Origin: Paenibacillaceae bacterium
Lineage (GTDB): Bacteria > Bacillota > Clostridia > Lachnospirales > Lachnospiraceae
Assembly: GCA_015057775.1 (NCBI GenBank)
Contig: SVDT01000003.1
Coordinates: 1-60,807 of the forward strand
Direction of reading: 5' to 3'
Length of the DNA: 60,807 nucleotides
In this document: positions 26,012 through 35,350 of the stretch, one piece after another
Layout: each line of letters starts with the position of its first letter
Position numbering within the stretch: the stretch's first letter is position 1
Notes under the pieces: model-generated
Seen by the model: the letters and a program-made list of their open reading frames with translations, nothing else
The model's database searches: none
Told to the model about the DNA's origin: nothing
Program-made: the position numbers and the translations under genes

Positions 26012-26917
26012 CTACAACTCATACGGTGTAACCTGATATACATAATAATTCAACCAATTCCCATAAATCGTATTCGCCGCATTCCTCCAACAAAGCACCG
26101 GCATCGTATCCGGGTCATCATCCTCATAATAATTACAAGGAATCTCCGGATTCAACCCCTTATCCAAATCTCTATGATATTCCCCATTCAGTGTCATCCG
26201 ATCATATTCCGGATGCCCCTGAATAAATACCTGCTTTCCATCCTCACTCATCACCATCAAGATCCCGGCTTCCTTCGACTCCGCCAGAATCTTCAGCCCC
26301 TGATGCTTCTCAATATCCGCTCTCCTCACCTCGGTATACCGGGAATGAGGCGCCATCACATAATCATCAAGACTGCGTACCAGCGGCACTTTCCTATCCA
26401 GAACCCTGTGTCTGTAAATACCAGAAAGCTTGCTATCCCTCTTATACTTGGGCACTCCATAATGATAGTAAAGACCCGCCTGGGCGCCCCAGCAGATATG
26501 AAGGGAGCTGGTGACATTGGTTTTACTCCACTCCATAATCTTCGTCAGCTCTTCCCAGTAGTTCACCTCTTCAAACTCCATATTCTCAACAGGCGCACCG
26601 GTAATAATCATACCATCGAACTTTTTCTCTTTTACCTCATCAAAGAACACATAAAACTTATTCAAATGACTGGCAGAAGTATTCTTTGAAGTATGACTCT
26701 CCAGCATCAGAAACGTACAGTCCACCTGCAGGGGAGTATTAGACAATGCGCGAAGAAGCTGGGTCTCCGTCTCTTCCTTAATGGGCATTAAATTAATAAT
26801 CAGGATTTCAAGGGGACGAATGTCCTGGCTTAAGGCCCGGTCCTCGTCCATGATAAATATGTTCTCTGTTTCCAGTATGGCTTTCGCAGGTAAATCCTTT
26901 TGTACTTTAATTGGCAT
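26012..26917 (-). CDS. metA: Homoserine O-acyltransferase (MetA family)
   Basis: A 301-aa MetA-family enzyme that acylates homoserine in methionine synthesis. It begins MPIKVQKDLPAKAILETENIF; the catalytic cysteine is in LHICWGAQAGLYYHYGVPK, with the His/Glu dyad in FIQGHPEYDRMTLNGEYHRD. Many Firmicutes MetA proteins use acetyl-CoA rather than succinyl-CoA, so the acyl donor is not settled here. The gene lies four bases after ligA, giving the operon rluF-like, ligA, metA. No SAM riboswitch or T-box is visible. Confidence 0.94.
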   Translation of the reverse strand: MPIKVQKDLPAKAILETENIFIMDEDRALSQDIRPLEILIINLMPIKEETETQLLRALSNTPLQVDCTFLMLESHTSKNTSASHLNKFYVFFDEVKEKKFDGMIITGAPVENMEFEEVNYWEELTKIMEWSKTNVTSSLHICWGAQAGLYYHYGVPKYKRDSKLSGIYRHRVLDRKVPLVRSLDDYVMAPHSRYTEVRRADIEKHQGLKILAESKEAGILMVMSEDGKQVFIQGHPEYDRMTLNGEYHRDLDKGLNPEIPCNYYEDDDPDTMPVLCWRNAANTIYGNWLNYYVYQVTPYEL

Positions 26918-26920
26918 ATT

Positions 26921-28879
26921 TTATCCCTCCAGCAGTTTTATGAAATCCTCTTCTGAAATAATGGGCACTCCCAGTTCCTTTGCCTTTTTATTTTTAGACG
27001 AATTGGATGTGGTATCATTGTTAATTAAATAAGTCGTCTTTGATGTAACCGAACCAGTCGCTTTGCCTCCCTGTGCTTCAATTGCTTCCTGAAGTGCCTT
27101 CCGGTTCTCAAAATGCTCCACGGATCCGGTAATAACAAACGTCATTCCCTCCAGCCGCTTCTCTCCTCCGGTCTCCGCCTCCTGCTCAATGGTTACTTCC
27201 GCTAACAGACGATCTGTCATCTCATTATTCTTCTCGTCCTTAAAATAAGTAATCCATGCATCTGCCAGCACCTTTCCAATGCCGGAGACAGCAGTCAGCT
27301 CCTCTTCCTCTGCATGACGCATTCGGTCAAAATCGAAACGGAATTCCCGGCAGAGCATCTTTGCATTGGCAACTCCGATACCAGCAATTCCAAGCCCATA
27401 GATCAGACGGGGCAGGGTGGTATGAGACGCCTTTTTCACTGCCTGAATTAAATTATCATAAGATTTCTTACCGAAGCCCTCCATCTGAGTAATAGCTTCT
27501 TCATGCTGATCTAAATGAAACATATCGGCAAACTCCCGGATAAATCCGGCCCCGATAAACTTTTCCAGCGTAGCTTCTGATAATCCATCAATATTTAAAG
27601 CATCCCGGCTTACAAACAGAGAAAAGCCCTTGATCCGCTTTGCCTGACAATCCGGGTTGGTGCAATATAAACTTTTTACATCATTTACCTGACGGATTTC
27701 CGTCCTTCCGTCACAGACCGGGCAGTGATCCGGAATCTTTATTTTTCCGCTTCTGGTTAAATTGTCGGCAATCTGAGGAATAATCATATTCGCCTTGTAA
27801 ACCGTGATCTGGTCCCCTTCACCCAGCTCCAAAGCTTCCATAATACTTAGATTATGAACACTGGCACGGCTCACTGTCGTACCCTCTAACTCAACCGGCT
27901 CAAAGATGGCAACCGGATTAATCAGGCCGGTTCTTGACGCACTCCATTCAATTTCTGTCAGAGTCGTCTCCCTGATCTCATCAGCCCATTTAAATGCGAT
28001 GGCGTTGCGGGGGAACTTGGCAGTCCGTCCAAGAGATTCTCCATAAGCGATATCATCAAATAAAAGCACCAGTCCGTCTGACGGAATGTCATATTCCGGT
28101 ACAGTCTTTGCGAATTCAGCAACTGCTTCCCCGATGGTTTCTTTCGTCACGATCTTATAATCCACCACATCAAAGCCCTGGGCTTTCAACCACTGAAACT
28201 GCTCAGCTCTGGAGTTTTTAAAATCAACACCTGGGGCGGAAACCAGTGCAAATGCCTCAAAATTTACGTTTCGGCGGGCGGTGATCTGGTTGTTTAACTG
28301 TCTGACGGAACCGCTGCAGAGATTTCTTGGATTCTTATATTTTGCGGTCACATCCTCAATCTCATCATTAATCCGGTTAAAGTCAGTATATTTTATGACA
28401 GCCTCTCCCCTGATCACCAGTTCTCCCTGGTAGGATATGGTAAGGGGTATGTTTGCAAATACCCTGGCATTGTTGGTAATTACTTCTCCGATCTCACCAT
28501 TTCCCCGTGTTACCGCTTTTTGAAGCGTTCCTTCCCGGTAAACCAGAACAACCGTCAGTCCGTCCAGCTTCCAGGAGAGAATTCCCCTCTGGCCTCCCAG
28601 CCAGTCTGCTAAATCCTCCGTGCTTTTCGTCTTATCCAGAGAAAGCATAGGGGAATCATGGGCTTCCTTGGGAAGCTCGCTTAAGACCTGATAGCCAACG
28701 TTCTGTGTGGGGCTGTTAGATAAAACAATTCCGGTTTCCTCCTCCAGCGCCGCCAGTTCATCATAGAGACGATCATACTCATAATTGCTCATGATCTCCC
28801 GGCTTTCCTGGTAGTAGGCTTTTCCTGCTTCCTGCAATAACAGGATCAGTTCCTTAATTCTTTTTAGTTTTTCGTCCAT
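26921..28879 (-). CDS. ligA: NAD-dependent DNA ligase
   Basis: A 652-aa LigA seals nicks in duplex DNA using NAD. Order: NAD-binding Ia domain (YYQESREIMSNYEYDRLYDELAAL), adenylation site Lys in LSWKLDGLTVVLVYREG, OB fold, a four-cysteine zinc finger (CPVCDGRTEI and YCTNPDCQAKRI), helix-hairpin-helix repeats (IYGLGIAGIGVANAKML, AVSGIGKVLADAW) and a C-terminal BRCT domain (LEGMTFVITGSVEHFENRKA). All expected parts are present and length is normal. The start overlaps the upstream pseudouridine synthase gene by 26 bases. Confidence 0.96.
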   Translation of the reverse strand: MDEKLKRIKELILLLQEAGKAYYQESREIMSNYEYDRLYDELAALEEETGIVLSNSPTQNVGYQVLSELPKEAHDSPMLSLDKTKSTEDLADWLGGQRGILSWKLDGLTVVLVYREGTLQKAVTRGNGEIGEVITNNARVFANIPLTISYQGELVIRGEAVIKYTDFNRINDEIEDVTAKYKNPRNLCSGSVRQLNNQITARRNVNFEAFALVSAPGVDFKNSRAEQFQWLKAQGFDVVDYKIVTKETIGEAVAEFAKTVPEYDIPSDGLVLLFDDIAYGESLGRTAKFPRNAIAFKWADEIRETTLTEIEWSASRTGLINPVAIFEPVELEGTTVSRASVHNLSIMEALELGEGDQITVYKANMIIPQIADNLTRSGKIKIPDHCPVCDGRTEIRQVNDVKSLYCTNPDCQAKRIKGFSLFVSRDALNIDGLSEATLEKFIGAGFIREFADMFHLDQHEEAITQMEGFGKKSYDNLIQAVKKASHTTLPRLIYGLGIAGIGVANAKMLCREFRFDFDRMRHAEEEELTAVSGIGKVLADAWITYFKDEKNNEMTDRLLAEVTIEQEAETGGEKRLEGMTFVITGSVEHFENRKALQEAIEAQGGKATGSVTSKTTYLINNDTTSNSSKNKKAKELGVPIISEEDFIKLLEG

Positions 28880-29657
28880 CAGATTTCTCCTTTTTCTGTT
28901 CTTGATAGGAAAGACTGGTCGAGCTTTTTAAAGACTCTTTCATCTGGTGGTATTCACGCCGGGAGAGTTCACGGTAAGCACCCGGCTTTAAATCTCCTAG
29001 TTCAATATTCATAATCCGCATTCGCTTTAACATGCGCACTTCAAAACCAAGCTGGGTGCACATTCGGCGAATCTGGCGGTTTAATCCCTGGGTTAATACG
29101 ATACGAAATGTTTTCTCTCCCGCTTTCTCTGCAAAGCAGGGCTTTGTGGTTACGTCTAACTCGGAAAGAGTGACTCCCTTTCGCATCTTTCTGATGAAAT
29201 CGTCTGTGACCGGACGATTCACTTTTACTAAATATTCCTTTTCATGAGCATTTCCGCTGCGCATGATTTTATTCACTAAATCTCCCTGGTTGGTCATGAG
29301 AATCAGACCCTCGGACTCCTTGTCCAGACGGCCTATGGGATAAATCCTCACAGGATAATGAACCAGATCCACGATATTGGGAGCCCGGTCCTTGTCTGAG
29401 GTGGTGCATACCACACCCCGGGGCTTATGGACTGCTAAAAAGACAGGCTCTGCCTTATGGCCGGTCTCACCTTTGGCTGCGCTGACAGAACGGCCCTTAA
29501 CCGTAACAGACTGCCCCGTAAGCACCTTTTGTCCCGGTACTGCGGCCTGTCCATCGATTTTAACCTTTCCTGTCTCAATGAGCCGATCCGCCTCCCTGCG
29601 GGAACAGATCCCTGCCTCACTTAAATATTTATTCAGACGGATTCCATTTGCATCCAT
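28854..29657 (-). CDS. rluF: 23S rRNA pseudouridine synthase, RluF/RluB-type
   Basis: A 267-aa enzyme with an N-terminal S4 RNA-binding domain (IRLNKYLSEAGICSRREADR) and a RsuA-type catalytic domain. The catalytic Asp is in IGRLDKESEGLILMTNQG; RNA-contacting motifs are NRQIRRMCTQLGFEVRMLKR. The LMTNQGDLVNKIMRSGNAHEKEYLV stretch is closest to RluF, which modifies 23S rRNA near the peptidyl transferase centre. The C-terminal 25 residues are Lys/Ser-rich and probably disordered. First gene of the operon with ligA and metA. Confidence 0.88.
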   Translation of the reverse strand: MDANGIRLNKYLSEAGICSRREADRLIETGKVKIDGQAAVPGQKVLTGQSVTVKGRSVSAAKGETGHKAEPVFLAVHKPRGVVCTTSDKDRAPNIVDLVHYPVRIYPIGRLDKESEGLILMTNQGDLVNKIMRSGNAHEKEYLVKVNRPVTDDFIRKMRKGVTLSELDVTTKPCFAEKAGEKTFRIVLTQGLNRQIRRMCTQLGFEVRMLKRMRIMNIELGDLKPGAYRELSRREYHQMKESLKSSTSLSYQEQKKEKSDGRKTKKN

Positions 29658-29772
29658 AATTGTTCTCCCTTACTATTTGCTAGATAAAAATTATAACATT
29701 GCTAAAGTGGTACGTCAAATTTTTATCTGTATTTTAAAATCAATTTTTCTTTGCTGATTGGTAAAATATGGT

Positions 29773-29801
29773 TTGCTTTTTCTTAACAAGAGTATTATAA
29801 T
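29773..29801 (+). promoter_or_regulatory. Promoter of the hemerythrin gene
   Basis: TTGCTT (29773-29778), a 17-base spacer and TATAAT (29796-29801), 35 bases upstream of the hemerythrin start. Confidence 0.65.
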
Positions 29802-29835
29802 AATAAATATCATTATTACATAGGAGGATTTCGTT

Positions 29836-30234
29836 ATGCCATGGACACAAAATTTATCAGTTGGTATTTCAATGATTGATGATCAGCATAAGATGTGGTT
29901 TGAAAAAGCAGAGGCTCTCTTTGATGCCGGAAAGAACAACAAAGCGAAGGAATATGTAGGAGAGCTTTTAGATTTTCTTGAAGATTACACAAAGAAGCAT
30001 TTTGCAGACGAGGAAGTTTACATGCAGAAGATTCATTACCCGGGATATACAGAGCAGAAGCAGGCACATACTACTTTCATTGCCCAGCTTTCCAAGCTGA
30101 GAAGTGATTATAATTCTTCAGGCGGTAATTTACTAGTCATTTTAAATGCGAACCAGATGGTGCTTGAATGGCTGACAAAGCACATTTCAAATATGGACAA
30201 AAAGATCGGCGAATACGCAAAGACAGCCCATTAG
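29836..30234 (+). CDS. Bacteriohemerythrin
   Basis: A 132-aa single-domain hemerythrin that binds O2 at a non-heme di-iron site. Ligands fit the family pattern: His in MIDDQHKMWF, His and Glu in KKHFADEEVYM, His in AHTTFIAQL and the terminal WLTKHISNMDKK. In anaerobes such proteins scavenge or sense oxygen and protect iron enzymes. It has an AGGAGG ribosome site, a clear promoter and its own terminator, so it is monocistronic. It is convergent with the split feoB operon. Confidence 0.93.
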   Translation: MPWTQNLSVGISMIDDQHKMWFEKAEALFDAGKNNKAKEYVGELLDFLEDYTKKHFADEEVYMQKIHYPGYTEQKQAHTTFIAQLSKLRSDYNSSGGNLLVILNANQMVLEWLTKHISNMDKKIGEYAKTAH

Positions 30235-30239
30235 CAGGG

Positions 30240-30280
30240 AAAGAGGACTTAAATGAAATCCATTCAAGCCCTCTTTTTTT
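30240..30280 (+). terminator. Intrinsic terminator after the hemerythrin gene
   Basis: Arms AAAGAGG-ACTT and AAG-CCCTCTTT followed by a run of seven T, just after the stop codon. Confidence 0.75.
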
Positions 30281-30287
30281 ATTATCC

Positions 30288-30515
30288 TTACGTAAACTTA
30301 TAATGCACTTCACAGCCGTTAGAAATGCGGTTGCAGATATTTACCACCCGCTCCATGACAGCCGTAATCTTGCTGTTCTCCATCTCAATGTTCATCACTT
30401 TTAAGTCTTCTGAAATCTTTACTACTTTCACCCCATCGACCTTTGCAATTTCCCGCTCAATTTTTCTGGCCTTTGGCCGGTCTGACAGGGCGTAAACGTG
30501 GTAACTCCTGTTCAC
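30288..30515 (-). CDS. Small HMA-like protein lacking metal-binding cysteines, 3' of feoB
   Basis: A 75-aa protein whose pattern (VYALSDRPKARKIEREIAKV, DGVKVVKISEDLKVMNIEM) resembles the beta-alpha-beta-beta-alpha-beta fold of heavy-metal-associated domains. The CxxC metal site is absent. It follows the C-terminal feoB piece by about 65 bases with an AAGGAGGGAGAAG ribosome site, so it was probably the last gene of the feo operon. It might serve as a FeoC-like accessory, but that is inference. Confidence 0.6.
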   Translation of the reverse strand: MNRSYHVYALSDRPKARKIEREIAKVDGVKVVKISEDLKVMNIEMENSKITAVMERVVNICNRISNGCEVHYKFT

Positions 30516-30579
30516 GCTTCTCCCTCCTTTCTATGAGTGTCTTACCCCTATTGTAGACAATCAGAGGGAACTTTAAACA

Positions 30580-31426
30580 TTACAGGAACGCCCTTGCTGC
30601 AGTAGTAAACAAAAAGCAGACAATAACTCCGGTTACCGTAGGAACAACCCAGGACAAAAGAGTCCATTTCATGCTCCCGGTCTCCTTCCTTATGGTCAGG
30701 CAGGTGGTGGAGCAGGGCCAGTGCATGAGGGAGAAAAGCAGGGTGCTGACGGCAGTCACCCAGGTCCAGCCATGGGCAATCAGCAGATCCCTTAATATGG
30801 ATAAATCATTGATTTCCCTTATGCTGCCTTCGGAAAGATAAGCCATTATCATAATGGGAACAACAATCTCATTGGCAGGAAAGCCAAGGATGAATGCCAG
30901 GAGGATCACGCCGTCAAGGCCGATGACTCTGGCAAAGGGATCTAAAAAACCGGAGCAGCGGGTTAATAAGGTCATATCCCCCACTGTGATATTTGCCATG
31001 AGCCAGATTAACAGACCTGCGGGAGCAGCCACTGCAGCCGCTCTTCCCAGAACAAAGAGGGTCCGGTCAAATATGGAACGGACAATGACCTTTCCGATCT
31101 GTGGCCTGCGGTAAGGGGGCAGCTCCAAGGTAAAGGAAGAGGGAATCCCCTTTAATATGGTTACAGAGAGTATTTTGGATATTACAAGGGTCATGAAAAT
31201 TCCAAGAAGAATAATACCTGACAGAATCCCTGCAGATAAAAGAGTGGAAAATGATCCCGCTGCTCCTCCAATAAAAAACATGGTAATAATTGCAATCATG
31301 GTTGGGAAACGACCATTGCAGGGAACAAAGTTATTGGTTATCATTGCAATAAGCCGTTCTCTTGGAGAATCAATAATCCGGCAGCCTACAATTCCTGCTG
31401 CATTGCAGCCAAAACCCATGCACATG
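30580..31426 (-). pseudogene. feoB: feoB, C-terminal piece (fragment 3 of 3)
   Basis: Encodes the last 280 or so residues of the ferrous iron transporter. It begins exactly at MCMGFGCNAAGIVGCRIIDS, the conserved segment at the start of the second Gate region, and continues with NNFVPCNGRFPTMIAIITMF, GRAAAVAAPAGLLIWLM and GFPANEIVVPIMIMAYLSE to a normal C-terminus with a final TM helix. It lacks its own promoter and ribosome site. The bases directly before it belong to element 1; removing the element joins it in frame to the middle piece at 38370. Confidence 0.9.
31421..31426. repeat. Attachment core of element 1, left copy (CACATG on plus)
   Basis: CATGTG on the minus strand is shared with the other junction at 38370-38375. 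Next to it, inside the element, lies AGAAATCTATGC, which recurs in inverted orientation at the other end, as expected for the two attP arms of a serine integrase. Confidence 0.7.
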
Positions 31427-31437
31427 TCGGGAGAAAT

Positions 31438-33057
31438 CTATGCTTTTTTACTGTCTGGAGACTCTGACCGGTAACAAATCCTGACAGTCATAATTGTATT
31501 GTCTTTCTGATCCGGATCTTTCCCTGACTGAAAAATTTCAATCCGGTCAATAAACTGGTGCAGCAGATCAAAAGCTGGAATCCTTTTTTCCCTTATCTCA
31601 TTTAATAAACAATCCACAGCCTTCTCTGACTCCTCTATGCTTTTCCACTCACATTTGGTCATTTGCTTTAAGGCATTTGCTTCTGCCCCAATCTCCTTTA
31701 GCTCCTGTTCATAAGAAATGAGCAGCTTACAGAAACGTTCTTCTCCCACCACTTCATTGACTCGATCCTCGTAAAGCTTTCCAATAATTCGCTCAATCTG
31801 TCTCTCCCTTTTTTTTAAAGATGCAGCCGCCCGTTTTTCTTCTGGATTGCCTCTGTTTCTTCCATAAAACTCTAACTGGCCCGCAACCTCTTTTCTCTCT
31901 TCTTCTGACAGTGTAATGAGAGTCTCAAGCTCCTGGGATACAATCTGGCAGAGCAGATCATAATTCATGTAGTGGTTTGTGCATGCAGTTCTCCCATACT
32001 GCTTATATCCGCTGCATACCAGCTTTCTGTTCTCCTTATGACTACCCCCTGTTGTGGTCATCACTCTTTTGCAGTCCCCACAGTACACCAGTCCGGAAAA
32101 TGCATTGGAAAATTGAGCTGATTTTGATCTCTTCCGTGGGACACTCCGCCTTCCTGCCTGCTCAAACAAATCTTTGGATACAATGGCGTTATGCTTGTTT
32201 TCTACCACGATCCATTCCTCTTTCGGTATCCTTAAGGTCATCTGACTTTTAAATGACAGCTTGGAGGTTTTGCCCTGCACCATATCCCCTGTATAAACCC
32301 GGTTGGAAAGAATCTTGCAGATGGTGCTGGATGTCCAGCCCTTTTCTCCTCCAACAGTCTCCATATCCACCTCCTTCCGTTTAAAACGACGGTAACTGGC
32401 CGGAGTTTTAATACACCTCTCATTCAGCTCCTTTGCAATCTTTAATGGAGATTCTCCCCTGGAAGCCCGCTCAAAGATGTCCCGCACCACTGGTGCCGTC
32501 AGAGGATCAATTAAAAGATGGTTTCTATCACCAGGGTCCTTTCTATATCCATAAGGAGCATAATTTCCGATATATGCCCCGTCTTCCATCTTGGTTCTCA
32601 ATGCGCTTCGAATCTTTTTTGATGTATCTCTGGCATACATTTCATTGACAATATTCTGAAAGGGAGCCAGATCATTTCCCCGATTGTTTGAATCATAGCC
32701 GTCATTTACTGCAATATAACGAACCCCTTTAGCTGGAAAATAAATCTCTGTGTACTGACCTGTAAGTATGTAATCCCTTCCAAGCCTGGAAAGATCTCTG
32801 GTGATTACAAGATTTACCTTCTCCGCCTCTATATCTGCAAGCAGGCGTTTCCATGCCGGACGATCATAAGTAGTCCCGCTGTAGCCATCATCTGCGTATT
32901 CTCCGTATATAAAAAAACCATTTCGGTCAGCATAGGAACGCAGCATGCTCCGCTGAGTATTAATGCTTGCGCTCTCCCCAGTCCCGTCGTCTTTGGAGAG
33001 TCTCATGTACAAAGCCGCCTTATACTGCCGCCCCTCTTTGTCTCTTTCTCTAATCAC
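31438..33057 (-). CDS. Large serine recombinase of element 1 (TndX/TnpX-like)
   Basis: A 539-aa recombinase: N-terminal resolvase domain with the catalytic serine in ALYMRLSKDDG and the conserved VITRDLSRLGRDYI; a recombinase domain (NYAPYGYRKDPGDRNHLLID); a zinc ribbon (YCGDCKRVMTTTGG, with later cysteines in KLVCSGY and TACTNHY); a coiled coil near residues 400-470 and a variable tail. It resembles recombinases of Tn4451/Tn5397-type clostridial elements. A GTG start at 33057 overlaps the end of the 50-aa gene. The stop codon lies within the attachment arm. It appears intact and is the obvious agent of excision. Confidence 0.95.
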   Translation of the reverse strand: MIRERDKEGRQYKAALYMRLSKDDGTGESASINTQRSMLRSYADRNGFFIYGEYADDGYSGTTYDRPAWKRLLADIEAEKVNLVITRDLSRLGRDYILTGQYTEIYFPAKGVRYIAVNDGYDSNNRGNDLAPFQNIVNEMYARDTSKKIRSALRTKMEDGAYIGNYAPYGYRKDPGDRNHLLIDPLTAPVVRDIFERASRGESPLKIAKELNERCIKTPASYRRFKRKEVDMETVGGEKGWTSSTICKILSNRVYTGDMVQGKTSKLSFKSQMTLRIPKEEWIVVENKHNAIVSKDLFEQAGRRSVPRKRSKSAQFSNAFSGLVYCGDCKRVMTTTGGSHKENRKLVCSGYKQYGRTACTNHYMNYDLLCQIVSQELETLITLSEEERKEVAGQLEFYGRNRGNPEEKRAAASLKKRERQIERIIGKLYEDRVNEVVGEERFCKLLISYEQELKEIGAEANALKQMTKCEWKSIEESEKAVDCLLNEIREKRIPAFDLLHQFIDRIEIFQSGKDPDQKDNTIMTVRICYRSESPDSKKA

Positions 33058-33202
33058 GACCTCCTGCCTCCAGCCGTTTCTTTAACAGGCAGAGAACCAA
33101 TTCCTTTACGGATGCCTCTCCTTGATAACAGCGCTCGATCAAAACCGCAGTTTGCTTTTCTCCCCATTTTTTTTCATAGGCGCTCTCTTTGGACAAATCC
33201 AT
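33050..33202 (-). CDS. 50-aa protein upstream of the element 1 recombinase
   Basis: Starts at the ATG at 33202 (MDLSKESAYEKKWGEKQTAV), with AGGAGGTGGG nine bases upstream, and overlaps the recombinase start by eight bases. It is charged and probably helical, with no membrane segment. Small proteins of this kind often precede clostridial serine recombinases; a directionality-factor or regulatory role is possible but unproven. Confidence 0.7.
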   Translation of the reverse strand: MDLSKESAYEKKWGEKQTAVLIERCYQGEASVKELVLCLLKKRLEAGGRD

Positions 33203-33524
33203 GATGCCCACCTCCTGAAAAATCTTATTCATAAAGGTTTGTACCATATACATAAGTGAATCCAACTGGCGAAAAATTGCTATTTGCATTTAGAGGTGTT
33301 GATTTCAGCTTCTCTAAAAGGTTGATTTTTCCAAGTCTTTTATGCATATTGTTCTAAACCTCCCTAAACCATTGCATTATTTTTATGCATATTGCACTGT
33401 TTTCAACAAAAAGTAACTTGCACTCTTAAATATTAAAAGCTATAATCAGGCTATATACCAAATGAGGAATCAGCCATTGCCTCTGTACCATCTATGGCTG
33501 AAAAAATGATTAGGGGAGCTTATT
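33203..33524. other. Divergent intergenic region inside element 1
   Basis: It separates the leftward recombinase unit from the rightward chemoreceptor gene. It contains the repeated words TTTATGCATATTG (around 33338 and 33379) but no recognised promoter consensus or RNA structure. The repeats could be regulator sites. Confidence 0.35.
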
Positions 33525-35267
33525 ATGAGACATTTTTTTCCATCAGGATTATCTTTTCAAAAAAACATCAGGATAAAAATCATTGCATTTTTTCTGATTA
33601 TGGTACTTTCTATTACAATGACACTTGCTTATATCTTATATCAGCAAAGCTATAAAGCTGTTACCAGTAAGGCCTCCGAGACGGCTTACCAGACAGTATC
33701 CCAGTCCAGTAAGTACATTGATGTGGAAAAATTTATAACACTGACCTCTCCAGAGGATGAAAACACCGATTATTATAAAAAAGAACGGGACAACTTAATA
33801 AAAATCAGGGAGATCACCGGAGCAAGACATATCTTCACTCTTAGAAAAACCTCTGATGGAAAATTTATGTATGTAGTTGACGGTTCACCTGAGGGAGAAC
33901 TCTCTCATATCGGAGATATGGAAGAATCTGCACTCTGCTACGAACAGTCCTGGAGCGGAATTCCCTATACAGACCAGAGGCTTAACTTTGTAGAAGGCTG
34001 GGGAATCTACATAAGCTCCTATTATCCCATTAAGGACAGTCAGGGTACGGTTGTGGGAATCATGGGTGCGGACTTTGATGCAGAATCTATTTATAATGAG
34101 ATGGAGCACTTTAAAAAGGTCTGCTTACTGATTCTTGTGATATTTACAGCAATTATTACCTTGGCAGGGTTTCTTTTTTCAGATAAAATATCCCGCTCCA
34201 TTAAACGATCCTCTGATTTTGCAAAAGAACTGGCAGAGTTCAATTTACAAAACAGTATTTCAAAAAAAGAATTACGAAAAAAGGATGAATTTGGAGTTTT
34301 AGCCAATTCATTGGAAAATATCAGAAATAACTTTCAAGTGCTGATTGGTAAGATAAACTCTTCCTCCAGTCAGGTTGCTCTTACCTCTAATCAGCTGACT
34401 GCCGCTTCCACTCAATCAGCCAGAGCGGCCGAAGAGGTATCCCACACCATTCACGAGATAGCTTCCAGAGCAGACGATCAGATGGAAAGCACCATGGAAG
34501 GAGCTTTAAAAACAACCCAATTAGGAGATATTATTGATAATAACCTTTCATTAGCAAATCATATAAACAGTGCCATAACAGTTGTTACAGAGTCAATTAA
34601 TGACGGTCTTAAAGAAATGGATAACCTTTCTGAAATAACAGCGGAGAGCAACAGTGCCAACGAGAAAATATATGATTTAGTGACTAAAACCAACGAGAGC
34701 TCCCATCAGATCAGTGCAGCAAGCAGCCTGATCTCCTCCATTGCCCTTCAGACCAGGCTTCTGGCTCTCAATGCATCTGTAGAAGCAGCCCGTGCAGGTC
34801 AGGCTGGTAAAGGCTTTTCAGTTGTTGCCAGTGAGATAAAGAAACTGGCTGCCTTATCTGCCGATTCTTCAAAAAATATAGAAGAAATTGTTTCAGATCT
34901 GCAAATAAACGCTTCTAACGCTGTGGATATCATGGAACGAATTAAATGCATTACCACGGAACAAACCCATCGGGTTGAAAACAGCCGAGCCACTTATCAG
35001 GCCATTAATCAGGCCATGGAAAAGTCTAAAAATGCCTCAGTGCAATTAAATGATACCGGAAAAGAAATGTATGATATGAAAAATACAATACTGGCTCTAA
35101 TTGAAAATCTAACCCACATTGCAAAGCAAAATTCCCAGGCTGCGGGAGACGTGAATCAATCCATGGAGGAGGAAGCCGGCGCGCTGGAAGAGATCGCTGC
35201 TTCCAGCGATCTCTTATCCCAACTTGCAAAAGACTTACATGACATGATTTTAGAGTTTAAGATATAG
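33525..35267 (+). CDS. Methyl-accepting chemotaxis protein (cargo of element 1)
   Basis: A 580-aa chemoreceptor: TM1 near residues 17-40, an extracellular Cache-type sensor (about 45-190), TM2 near 195-220, a HAMP linker and a long cytoplasmic signalling coiled coil. The hairpin tip QTRLLALNASVEAARAGQAG is intact, followed by GFSVVASEIKKLAALSADSS. The C-terminus lacks a CheR-docking pentapeptide. The ligand is unknown. As part of a 7-kb element inside an iron transporter, it is unusual cargo, giving the host a new sensory input. Confidence 0.93.
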   Translation: MRHFFPSGLSFQKNIRIKIIAFFLIMVLSITMTLAYILYQQSYKAVTSKASETAYQTVSQSSKYIDVEKFITLTSPEDENTDYYKKERDNLIKIREITGARHIFTLRKTSDGKFMYVVDGSPEGELSHIGDMEESALCYEQSWSGIPYTDQRLNFVEGWGIYISSYYPIKDSQGTVVGIMGADFDAESIYNEMEHFKKVCLLILVIFTAIITLAGFLFSDKISRSIKRSSDFAKELAEFNLQNSISKKELRKKDEFGVLANSLENIRNNFQVLIGKINSSSSQVALTSNQLTAASTQSARAAEEVSHTIHEIASRADDQMESTMEGALKTTQLGDIIDNNLSLANHINSAITVVTESINDGLKEMDNLSEITAESNSANEKIYDLVTKTNESSHQISAASSLISSIALQTRLLALNASVEAARAGQAGKGFSVVASEIKKLAALSADSSKNIEEIVSDLQINASNAVDIMERIKCITTEQTHRVENSRATYQAINQAMEKSKNASVQLNDTGKEMYDMKNTILALIENLTHIAKQNSQAAGDVNQSMEEEAGALEEIAASSDLLSQLAKDLHDMILEFKI

Positions 35268-35294
35268 TCAAAATGCACACCAATAACGCAAAAA

Positions 35295-35344
35295 AAGAAA
35301 CAGGACAGGAAAATCTAAAAATGGTTTTTCCTGTTCTGTTTCTT
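35295..35344. terminator. Strong bidirectional terminator inside element 1
   Basis: Nineteen-base arms (35295-35313 and 35326-35344) with one G-T pair, rich in A on one side and T on the other. It separates the convergent chemoreceptor and VanW genes. Confidence 0.85.
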
Positions 35345-35350
35345 TCTGAC

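Noticed and set aside
26174..26689. Long open frame opposite metA
   Set aside because: Antisense to a well-conserved enzyme gene, no start signal.
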